Assembly (NCBI GenBank): GCA_005880175.1
Contig: VBJR01000054.1
Location: 1 to 17,109, forward strand
Reading direction: 5' to 3'
Length of the DNA: 17,109 nucleotides
Origin: Chloroflexota bacterium
Lineage (GTDB): Bacteria; Chloroflexota; Dormibacteria; Dormibacterales; Dormibacteraceae
A model generated the notes under the pieces. That model did no database searches. It was not told where the DNA came from and worked only from the letters and a program-made list of their open reading frames with translations. Positions 6,906 to 13,231 of the stretch are shown in pieces. Positions within the stretch are counted from its first letter, which is position 1; each line of letters starts with the position of its first letter. Both the position numbers and the translations under genes were made by a program.

Positions 6906-8253
6906 TCAGCTCCGGGCCGGGGCGGGCGCCGGTGACGGCTCGTCGTACTCCGCGGACATGTCCTGCCGCGAGCGGTCCTTCAGGCCCGCCACCGACAGCA
7001 GGCTGACCAGCGCCGCGACGCCCAGGTACACGGCCAGCAACCGTGGGTCGCCGAACCGGTGCAGCAGCGCGAACGGGATCAGGAGCGCCGGACCGTCGGC
7101 CAGCAGCGTCGTGAGCTGGGAGCCGAGCGCCGCGCCGCTGTAGCGCAACCGGCCCGTGAAGCTCTCGGCGACCAGCCCGGCCTGGGGCGCGTACTGGACG
7201 TCGTGGATCGGCAGCGACAGCACGATCGCCGCCAGCACGAGCAGCGGCGCGCCGGAGCCGATCATCGCCCAGTACGGGTACGACCAGAGCACCATCAGGG
7301 CCGCGCCGATCATCACCATGCGCTTGCGGCCCACGATGTCGGACAGGAAGCCCAGGCCGAGCAGCGTGAGCACCGACAGCGCCGCCGTCAGCAGCACCAG
7401 GACCAGCACGCCGGACTGCTGGAGCTTCAGCAGCCCGGCTCCCTCGCCGAGGAGGAACACGGTGAACAGCAGGAACGCCGTCTGCTGGCCGACCCGCATC
7501 AGCGCCACCAGCACCACCTCGCGCCACTGCCGCACCAGCACCTCGGAGACCGGCGACGACTCGATCCGCCGCTCGGCCAGGAGCTGGGTGAAGACGGGCG
7601 TCTCCCGCACGCCCAGGCGCAGGTACATGGCCACCGCGATCAGCACCACGCTGAACAGGAACGGGATGCGCCAGCCGGCGTCCGCGCCGAGCATGGACGT
7701 GAACAGCTGCATCGATCCGAACGCCAGCGCCATGCCGGCGGGGAGCCCGAGCTGGGTCCAGCTGCCCAGGAAGCCGCGCCGGCCCCGGTGGCCCCACTCC
7801 ACGCCGAGCAGGACGGAGCCGGCCCACTGGCCGCCGACCGCGAGGCCCTGCACCAGCCGGAGCAGGACCAGGAGGATGCCGCCGACCACGCCGGCCTCCG
7901 CTCACCGCGAACAGGGCGGCGACCAGGGCCGTGGCCAGGCCCGCCAGCAGCAGCGTGGCGGTCAGCGTCGCCTTGCGCCCGATCCGGTCGCCGAGGTGCC
8001 CGAACAGGAAGGCGCCGACCGGCCGGACGGCGAACCCGACCGCGTACGTGGTGATGGCGAGCAGGGCGCTGAGGAACGCGTTCGACGTGGGGAAGAACAG
8101 CCGGCCCAGCACGGTGGCCGCCGCGTAGCCGAACAGGAAGAAGTCGAACCAGCCGGCGGTGCTGGCGAGCGTTGACGCAGCGACGGCGCGAACGAGCTGA
8201 CTGCGAGCCGAACGCTCGACCGATGTTCCCGTGTGCGCCTCCGATGCGACCAT
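6906..8253 (-). pseudogene. MHS-family MFS transporter, frameshifted
   Basis: An ATG at 8253 opens a typical metabolite:H+ symporter: N-terminal tail, helix 1 with GWFDFFLFGYAAATVLG (about 34-50), RLFFP, helix 2, and motif A GHLGDRIGRK at 85-94. The frame is lost around residue 118, and the protein continues in the next frame as AGVVGGILLVLLRLVQGLAVG, then WAGSVLLGVEWG, a second motif-A-like FLSDIVGRKR, and the last six helices down to a TGA at 6906. Removing one C from the CC at 7898-7899 (plus strand) gives LFAVSEAGVVGGILL, which matches the usual family length between helices 3 and 4, for a product of about 448 residues. It would import an organic acid or osmolyte such as shikimate, alpha-ketoglutarate or betaine. 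Either a recent inactivation or a sequence error. Confidence 0.85.
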
Positions 8254-8260
8254 GCTTGTG

Positions 8261-8266
8261 ACCTCC
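8261..8266 (-). promoter_or_regulatory. Shine-Dalgarno sequence of the MFS gene
   Basis: On the minus strand this reads GGAGGT, seven bases before the ATG at 8253. It is a near-ideal ribosome-binding site and decides that start. Confidence 0.7.
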
Positions 8267-8288
8267 GATCCCCGTGGGTAAAGGTATC

Positions 8289-8303
8289 GACGTGTGGGAC
8301 GTC
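8289..8303. promoter_or_regulatory. Small dyad in the MFS/SWIM divergent gap
   Basis: GACGT and ACGTC are arranged as an inverted repeat around GTGGG, inside the 113-base gap between two divergent genes. A regulator site is possible; the arms are short, so chance cannot be excluded. A TACCTT on the minus strand next to it may be the -10 of the MFS gene. Confidence 0.25.
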
Positions 8304-8348
8304 TTTGTTCGTACCACACCGTGCCGTGCCGGCGCACCCGCCTGGCGG

Positions 8349-8354
8349 TAACAT
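8349..8354 (+). promoter_or_regulatory. -10-like box of the SWIM gene
   Basis: TAACAT ends 12 bases before the GTG at 8367, implying a leader of about five bases. No clear -35 is visible. Confidence 0.35.
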
Positions 8355-8366
8355 GCGCTGCTCGCA

Positions 8367-8810
8367 GTGGCGCGATCGCTGGCGATGATCCTGACCCGAC
8401 GCGCGGTGCACCGCATGGCCGACGCCGCCTCCCTGGAGCGCGGAGCGGACTATGCGGCGAGGGGCCGCGTCCACGGCCTGGCGCACGATGGCGAGGTAGT
8501 CGTGGCGGAGGTGGTGGGCAGCCGCCGCTACCGCGTCCGCCTGTGGGCCGAGGACGACCACCTGGCCCACGTGTGCACATGCCCGGTGGGCGAGGACGGC
8601 CGCTTCTGCAAGCACTGCGTCGCGGTGGGGCTGGCGTGGGTGGACGCCCGCCTGGCGGCGGTCCCCGACCTGCCGGCGCCGGCCGACGTCCGGACCTACC
8701 TGTCCACGCTGGCGCCGGAGGCGCTGGTGGAGCTGCTCATGGAGCAGGCGGCGGCGGACGAGCGCCTGCGCCGCCGCCTGGCGCTGGAGGCGGCCCGCAA
8801 TCGGGCCTAG
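8367..8810 (+). CDS. Small SWIM zinc-finger protein
   Basis: 147 residues from the GTG at 8367; an ATG at 8385 is an alternative start. The SWIM motif C-x-C...C-x-H is complete: C70-T-C72 in HVCTCPVGEDG, then C81-K-H83 in FCKHCVAVGLAW, preceded by the usual beta strands (VVVAEVVGSRRYRVRLW). The N-terminus (RGADYAARGRVHGLAHDGE) is the standard lead-in. A helical, Leu/Glu/Arg-rich C-terminal tail of about 40 residues follows and may be an interaction surface. SWIM domains bind zinc and often nucleic acid or protein partners. Larger relatives are fused to SNF2 helicases, but this one stands alone. Its TAG at 8808-8810 lies only three bases from the end of the convergent HMG-CoA reductase gene. 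Confidence 0.82.
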   Translation: MARSLAMILTRRAVHRMADAASLERGADYAARGRVHGLAHDGEVVVAEVVGSRRYRVRLWAEDDHLAHVCTCPVGEDGRFCKHCVAVGLAWVDARLAAVPDLPAPADVRTYLSTLAPEALVELLMEQAAADERLRRRLALEAARNRA

Positions 8811-8813
8811 CGG

Positions 8814-10103
8814 TCAGCCGCGGCCGCTGCTCACCGAGTGCGCCGTGGCGAAGTTCTCGCTGCCGCGCAGCGACGCGGACGCCGCCGCCGACAGCTCCAG
8901 GCACACCGCCGCCGCCGCCACCACCTGGGCCAGCCGCTGGGCGCTGCCCGGGCCGGTGCAGCGGAGCAGCGACAGGAACGCCCGCGCGTGCGGCAGGCCC
9001 GTCCCGCCGCCGACCGTGCCCACCTCGATGCCCGAGAAGCGGACGGCCAGGTGGATGCCCCCGTCCACGAGCTCGACCACGTCGTGCGCCATGCTGCTGG
9101 TCCCGACCATGCCCAGGTCCTGGCCGGTCACCGCGAACAGGGCGGCGACCGCCGAGGCCGGCGTGAACGCGACCGACTGCATCCCGCTGGCGTGGCTGCC
9201 GTGCAGGCCCAGGTGCTCCAGCGCCACCATGTCGCGCCCGGTCGTGTGGAGCACGCGGCGCAGCGTCTCCTCTCGGACCGTCACCTCGGCCAGCACGGTC
9301 TTGCCGTGGCCGCCCTCGATGAAGTACTGGGCGCTCGGCTTCTTGTCGCCGCCCATGTTGGCCTCGAGCAGGACCCGCTCCGGCGCGATCCCGGCCGCGG
9401 CCTGGAAGCGCGGCGTCACGAACTCCGTGTTGAGGGAGAACGAGTTGCGGGTGATCATGTTGGGCCCGCACGCCTCGCCGGTCGTGTAGCGGTACAGGAC
9501 GTGGCAGGCGGGGCCGAGGACGTGCGTGTTCACCTCGCGCAGCCGCGCGTGCCGGCTCAGGCGCGCCACGCCGCCGAGGCGTTGCTCGTGCAGTGGGTTG
9601 GCGGGGTCGTGCAGCCAGGCGCGCATCGCCGGCGCCTGGTCGCTGACCCAGCGCGAGAACGTCAGCGCGTCCTCGGTCGTCCGGAACAGGAAGCACGAGT
9701 CGCGCGTCATCCGGTCGTGGACCACGTGCGTGCGGATCGGCTCGCCCTCCAGGACGGCCGCGATCCCGCGCTGCATCGACGCCGACAGGCCGCCCTCGGT
9801 GTGGGCGAGCGGCACGTACAGCTCCTCGGTCTCCCGGCCCTCCTCGACCAGCGCGCCGTCGGGCTCCGAGACCTGATAGCGGCCAAGCGCGACCGGCAGC
9901 GGGCCGACGACCGAGACTGGCAGCACCATGTGGGCGGTCAGCGACTCGAGCAGGCCGGTGAACTGCCCCGGCGGCCGCGGCCACTCCCAGACGAAGTCGT
10001 CGTTCCGGTCCCAGTGGGGAAGGGCGCGGAGCCGCTCCTGGCGCTCGCGGATGTGCTCGGGCGTGTTGCGCCGCGGCCAGGACCAGCGGCGGCCGGGGCG
10101 CAC
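8814..10103 (-). CDS. Class I-type hydroxymethylglutaryl-CoA reductase
   Basis: 429 residues from the GTG at 10103. The enzyme reduces HMG-CoA to mevalonate with two NAD(P)H. Family landmarks appear in order: LESLTAHMVLPVSVVGPL (about 52-69, substrate loop), VPLAHTEGGLSASM (98-110, catalytic E103), TTGEACGPNMITRNS (207-221), EANMGGDKKPS (247-257, catalytic K254), TGQDLG (327-331, catalytic D329), SGIEVGTVGGGTGLP (357-371, nucleotide loop), and H422 in FATAHSVSSGRG near the end, in the place of the C-terminal catalytic His. The DKK form and the length fit class I, soluble and without a membrane domain. The GTG shares one base with the TAG of the diiron gene (TAGTG), so the two are translationally coupled; no other mevalonate gene is in the window. 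The open frame extends upstream to 10625, but that part is a shadow of the diiron gene. Confidence 0.9.
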   Translation of the reverse strand: MRPGRRWSWPRRNTPEHIRERQERLRALPHWDRNDDFVWEWPRPPGQFTGLLESLTAHMVLPVSVVGPLPVALGRYQVSEPDGALVEEGRETEELYVPLAHTEGGLSASMQRGIAAVLEGEPIRTHVVHDRMTRDSCFLFRTTEDALTFSRWVSDQAPAMRAWLHDPANPLHEQRLGGVARLSRHARLREVNTHVLGPACHVLYRYTTGEACGPNMITRNSFSLNTEFVTPRFQAAAGIAPERVLLEANMGGDKKPSAQYFIEGGHGKTVLAEVTVREETLRRVLHTTGRDMVALEHLGLHGSHASGMQSVAFTPASAVAALFAVTGQDLGMVGTSSMAHDVVELVDGGIHLAVRFSGIEVGTVGGGTGLPHARAFLSLLRCTGPGSAQRLAQVVAAAAVCLELSAAASASLRGSENFATAHSVSSGRG

Positions 10104-11068
10104 TACGCGGGGGCCAGCCGGCGGCCGCAGAGCAGCGCGAGGAGGCAGCCGAAGCAGCGCGGCATCGAGATCTGGAACGGCTTGCGGGCCGGCTCGGGCC
10201 TGGCGGCGGGCGCGGGCGCCGCCAGGCTGGCGGCCGGCGCCACCTCGGCGGGCGTGCCGCCGGCCGGCGGCTCCTCGCCGCCGTCGATCACGCCGATCCG
10301 GCGCCCGAAGTGGTCGACGTCGGCCCACACGCGGCCCAGGTACTCGTCGCCGTCCACGCCGAACGTGTCGCCGTCCGCGCGCACGCGCTCGGTCATCGAC
10401 TGGAGGAGGCGGAACAGGTCGTCGCGCATGTCCACCAGCGCGCGCCGGCGGGCCGGCTCCATCCGGGGCACGTTCCGGCGCAGGTAGTGGTCGGCGAACG
10501 CGAGGTGGCGCGACTCGTCGAGCAGGATCCGCTGCGACATCGCGCCGAACAGCGGGTCCGCCTGGGCGACGCCGAACGAGCGATAGAAGTGCTTGGCGAT
10601 CACGTCGCTGAAGAGGATCCCCCACGCCCAGTCGGCGCGGTCGCCCTGCCGGATGCGGTGGTGGTAGCGCAGCAGCTCGGGCATCTTGCGCAGCGTCAGC
10701 GGGTCGTGGCCGAGCTTGCGGTACAGCCTGGTCAGCGCCTCGAAGTGGCGGGCCTCGTCCATCATGAACGACGTGATGTAGAGCTGGGCCGTGGTCTCGC
10801 CCGCGGCCGCCACCTCAGGAAGGATGCCGCTGGCGCCCAGCATCGCGGTCTGCTCACCGAAGTACACCGGCGTCAGCAGCCGGGCGAGGCCCTCGCGCTG
10901 CCGCTCGTCGAACCGCAGCGGCGGTTCCCAGTCGAGGTCCGCCGACGTCCACTGCACCTTGGCGCCCTTGTGGAACAGGTTGAGGAGCAGATCCTCCTCC
11001 AGGTCGGGCAGCATCTTGCTCAGACGGCGTATGCCCGGCTTGCTGGGCTCGGGTGTCGCGTCCCCCAC
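10103..11068 (-). CDS. Ferritin-like diiron protein (R2-like oxidase/oxygenase), operon with HMG-CoA reductase
   Basis: 321 residues from the GTG at 11068. The central part is a four-helix diiron domain: E72 in YFGEQTAML, E105-A-R-H108 in MMDEARHFEALTRLY, and E185-S-R-H188 in LLDESRHLAFADHYLRRNVP. The third helix WGILFSDVIAKHFYRSFG has D155 where R2-type proteins usually have Glu, so that ligand is uncertain. Two ExxH motifs are diagnostic of ribonucleotide reductase R2/R2lox/AurF-like proteins; the length (core about 255 residues) suggests an oxidase or oxygenase rather than a true R2. Residues 265-296 form an Ala/Pro linker, and the end is a hydrophobic, Cys-rich tail (PRCFGCLLALLCGRR) that could insert into membrane or bind a metal. 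A TACCCT box sits six bases before the start. The coupled partner suggests oxidation of an isoprenoid-related substrate, which is inference. Confidence 0.8.
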   Translation of the reverse strand: MGDATPEPSKPGIRRLSKMLPDLEEDLLLNLFHKGAKVQWTSADLDWEPPLRFDERQREGLARLLTPVYFGEQTAMLGASGILPEVAAAGETTAQLYITSFMMDEARHFEALTRLYRKLGHDPLTLRKMPELLRYHHRIRQGDRADWAWGILFSDVIAKHFYRSFGVAQADPLFGAMSQRILLDESRHLAFADHYLRRNVPRMEPARRRALVDMRDDLFRLLQSMTERVRADGDTFGVDGDEYLGRVWADVDHFGRRIGVIDGGEEPPAGGTPAEVAPAASLAAPAPAARPEPARKPFQISMPRCFGCLLALLCGRRLAPA

Positions 11069-11074
11069 GCCGCA

Positions 11075-11080
11075 AGGGTA
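11075..11080 (-). promoter_or_regulatory. -10-like box of the diiron/HMG-CoA reductase operon
   Basis: Minus strand TACCCT ends six bases before the GTG at 11068. This spacing is what a leaderless transcript beginning on the start codon would show. No recognisable -35 is present. Confidence 0.4.
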
Positions 11081-11114
11081 CGGGTTCTGAGTGGTGCTCC
11101 GGCACCGCCGGTGT

Positions 11115-11120
11115 TAACCT
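11115..11120 (+). promoter_or_regulatory. -10-like box of the lipid kinase gene
   Basis: TAACCT ends nine bases before the proposed ATC start at 11130, the same spacing as for the genes at 5901 and 15574. Its TAA is also an in-frame stop, so translation cannot start upstream of it. The box is divergent from the -10 at 11075-11080. Confidence 0.4.
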
Positions 11121-11129
11121 GCGGCGGCT

Positions 11130-12050
11130 ATCGAGGACGCCGTCGTCATCGTCAACCCCGCCTCCGGGGGTGGCCGCACCGCGCGCGAGTGGCCCGCGGC
11201 GGAGGAGCGGCTGCGGAGCGCCGGCCTGCGGTTCGACTCGGTGTGCACCGAGCACGCCGGCCACGCGACCGCGATCGCCCGGGCCGCGGTACGTGAAGGA
11301 CGCGCGCTGGTGGTGGCGGCCGGCGGCGACGGCACGATCAACGAGGTCGTGAACGGCTTCTTCGACGGTGCGGAGCGGATCGCCGGCGAGACGCGCCTCG
11401 GGCTGCTGCCGATGGGCACCGGCGGCGACCTGCGGCGGACGCTGGGCATGACGCGCGACATCGCCGAGGCGGCGCGGGTGCTGACGGAGGGTCGGAGCCG
11501 GCGGCTCGACGCCGGGCGGATCACGTGCGCCGGCCCGGGCGGCGAGCAGGTCCTGCGGCACTTCGTCAACGTCGCCGACGCGGGGATCGGCGGCGACGTG
11601 GCCGACCTGGTCAACGGCGGCTTCAAGGTCATCAACGGGGAGCTGACGTTCACGATCGCGGCGGCCCTGACGCTGATGCGCTGGCGCAACCGCCGGCTGC
11701 GGGCTGTGGTGGACGGCGAGGAGCGGGAGCTGGTCGCCCAGCAGGTGGTCGTCGCCAACTGCCGGTACTACGGTGGGGGCATGGAGATCGCGCCGCCGGC
11801 GGTGCCGGACGACGGCCTGCTCGACCTGGTGGTCGTCGGCGACGTGGGCCGCCTGGAGAGCATGCGCCTGATGGGCAGCGTGCGGAAGGGCGCCCACCTC
11901 ACGCACCCGAAGCTGGAGCACCGCCGGGTGCGGCGCGTGGAGGTCAGCTGCGAGCTGCCGGTCGGCGTGGACGCGGACGGCGAGCGGCCCGGCGCGCTGC
12001 CGGCCGTCTTCGAGGTCCTGCCCGGGGCGCTGGAGGTCGTCGCGCCCTGA
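11130..12050 (+). CDS. YegS/diacylglycerol kinase-family lipid kinase
   Basis: 306 codons if read from 11130. The family fold is complete: strand 1 and nucleotide loop VIVNPASGGGR (7-16), AAGGDGTINEVVNGFF at 63-78 with the catalytic-core GGDGT (65-69), LLPMGTGGDLRRTLG (92-106, where most relatives have GTGND), NVADAGIGGDV, and the C-terminal MEIAPPAVPDDGLLDLVVV segment (about 218-236). It should phosphorylate a lipid with ATP at the membrane surface. Conserved sequence begins at least at 11142, but an in-frame TAA lies at 11115, and between them there is no ATG, GTG or TTG. The first canonical start, GTG at 11241, would remove the nucleotide loop. ATC at 11130, nine bases after TAACCT, is the best candidate, or a base has been changed. 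It is followed after five bases by the acyltransferase. Confidence 0.75.
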   Translation: MEDAVVIVNPASGGGRTAREWPAAEERLRSAGLRFDSVCTEHAGHATAIARAAVREGRALVVAAGGDGTINEVVNGFFDGAERIAGETRLGLLPMGTGGDLRRTLGMTRDIAEAARVLTEGRSRRLDAGRITCAGPGGEQVLRHFVNVADAGIGGDVADLVNGGFKVINGELTFTIAAALTLMRWRNRRLRAVVDGEERELVAQQVVVANCRYYGGGMEIAPPAVPDDGLLDLVVVGDVGRLESMRLMGSVRKGAHLTHPKLEHRRVRRVEVSCELPVGVDADGERPGALPAVFEVLPGALEVVAP

Positions 12051-12055
12051 CGTTC

Positions 12056-12865
12056 ATGGGAGCGGCGTTCCGCGCGTTCGACTACTCGCGCGTCGGACAC
12101 CGCGGCTGGCCGCTCCGCCAGCGGCTCTCGCGCCGGATCCTGGTCGCCCTGTTCCGCCTGCTCGTCCGCCTGGAGGTGGCGGGGCTGGAGCACATCCCGG
12201 CCGAGGGCCCGTTCATCCTCGTGGCCAACCACCTGCATGCGCTGGACCCGGCGCTCGGCCTGCTGCTGGTGCCGCGGCGGGTGGTCGGCGTGGCGAAGGA
12301 CAAGTGGGCGCGGCCGCCCTTCGGCTGGCTGCTGGGCGCGATGGGCGACCTGGTCTACGTCGGCGAGACGCGGCGCGGCGCCATCCCCCGGCTGCTGGAC
12401 GTGCTGAAGTCGGGCGGCGTCGTGGCGATCCTCCCGGAGGGCACGCGGAGCCCGACGGGGGCACTGGTCCCGGCCCACCGCGGCGTGGCGCTGCTGGCGA
12501 CGCGGGCGGGCGTGCCGATCGTGCCGGCGGCGGCGTACGGCCAGGAGCGGACGCTGGCGCGCTGGCGGCGCCTGCGCCGGGTCCACGTTCGGGTGCGGAT
12601 CGGCCCCCCGATCGTGCTGCCGGCGGGCCCCCACGACCGCCGGTCGCTGCAGGCGATGACCGACGGCGTGATGCGGGTCGTGGCGTCGATGCTCCCGGAG
12701 GTGGCCGCCCGGCACCGGCACCGCCGCCACCAGCTCCGGCCTCGCCCTGATCACCGCGCGGCAGCCGACGTCGCCCTCCAGCGCGGCCAGGTCGCCCCAC
12801 AGCTCCCTGCGCAGGACCACCGGCGGGTGCAGGAGGCCGTCGAAGCTCAGCGCCGCCGCGGGTAG
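12056..12865 (+). CDS. 1-acylglycerol-3-phosphate acyltransferase (PlsC type) with aberrant C-terminus
   Basis: 269 codons from the ATG at 12056, five bases after the lipid kinase stop, so probably the same operon. PlsC block I is NHLHALD with the HX4D pair H59 and D64 (after FILVAN). Block II is about GETRRGAI, block III LPEGTRSPTG at 127-136, and block IV VPIVPAA at 153-159. Such enzymes move an acyl chain onto lysophosphatidic acid at the membrane. Residues 1-215, up to SMLPE at nucleotide 12700, look normal for the family. From about 216 the protein turns into His/Arg/Gln-rich sequence (RHRHRRHQL, then EAQRRRG) that is simply the reverse side of the convergent MocA-like gene. The original stop codon seems to be missing, and the last 54 residues are an artefact or a read-through tail. 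Confidence 0.82.
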   Translation: MGAAFRAFDYSRVGHRGWPLRQRLSRRILVALFRLLVRLEVAGLEHIPAEGPFILVANHLHALDPALGLLLVPRRVVGVAKDKWARPPFGWLLGAMGDLVYVGETRRGAIPRLLDVLKSGGVVAILPEGTRSPTGALVPAHRGVALLATRAGVPIVPAAAYGQERTLARWRRLRRVHVRVRIGPPIVLPAGPHDRRSLQAMTDGVMRVVASMLPEVAARHRHRRHQLRPRPDHRAAADVALQRGQVAPQLPAQDHRRVQEAVEAQRRRG

Positions 12866-13231
12866 GCCCGAGCGCACCTGCAGGTCCAGCAGCTCGTCCA
12901 GGAACGCGGCCGAGATCGCCGGCTGGTCGCCCAGGATGACCACCGCCCGCTCGACGTCCGGCCCCAGCGCCGCCAGCCCGGCCCGCAGCGACGTGCTCAT
13001 CCCCGCCGCGTGGTCCGGGTTCAGCAGCGTCCGCGCCCGGCCCAGGTCCACCGCCGCCAGGATCTCGTCGGCCCTGGCGCCGAGGACCACCAGCACCTCG
13101 TCCAGCCGCGAGGCGCAGGCGCTCGCCACCACGCCGTCCAGCAGCGGGCGGCCCGCCACCGGCAGCAGCTGCTTGGCCCGGCCCATCCGCCGCGAGGCGC
13201 CGGCCGCCAGCACCACACCGGCCGATGTCAC
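12707..13231 (-). CDS. MocA-like molybdenum cofactor nucleotidyltransferase, 3' end missing
   Basis: The MobA/MocA nucleotidyltransferase fold starts at the ATG 13231: GVVLAAGASRRMGRAKQLLP (5-24, nucleotide loop with the R-x-MG-x-K form), LVVLGARADEI, the NPDHAAGMSTSLRAG motif (71-85), VVILGDQPAIS at 97-107, and HPPVVLRREL, LEGDVGCRAV and LVAAVPVPG (167-175). The length from VLAAG to here is that of a MocA-type protein lacking only its final DIDTPED-type segment. The open frame continues to 11768 (487 codons), but that continuation is antisense to the acyltransferase and is not homologous to the family, so I give only the supported part. The product would load CTP or GTP onto the molybdenum cofactor. 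Its ATG overlaps the preceding FAD-subunit stop (ATGA), as expected for a cofactor-maturation partner of a molybdenum hydroxylase. Confidence 0.72.

Noticed and set aside
10104..10625. Upstream extension of the HMG-CoA reductase frame, making a 603-residue open frame
   Set aside because: The extension is an out-of-frame shadow of the diiron gene on the same strand, is Arg/Gly-rich without family similarity, and the GTG at 10103 fits the family's N-terminus.
11768..12706. Continuation of the MocA frame to a 487-codon open frame antisense to the acyltransferase and lipid kinase
   Set aside because: Long stop-free antisense frames are expected at this GC content; the sequence is His/Gln/Arg-rich and loses all similarity to nucleotidyltransferases.
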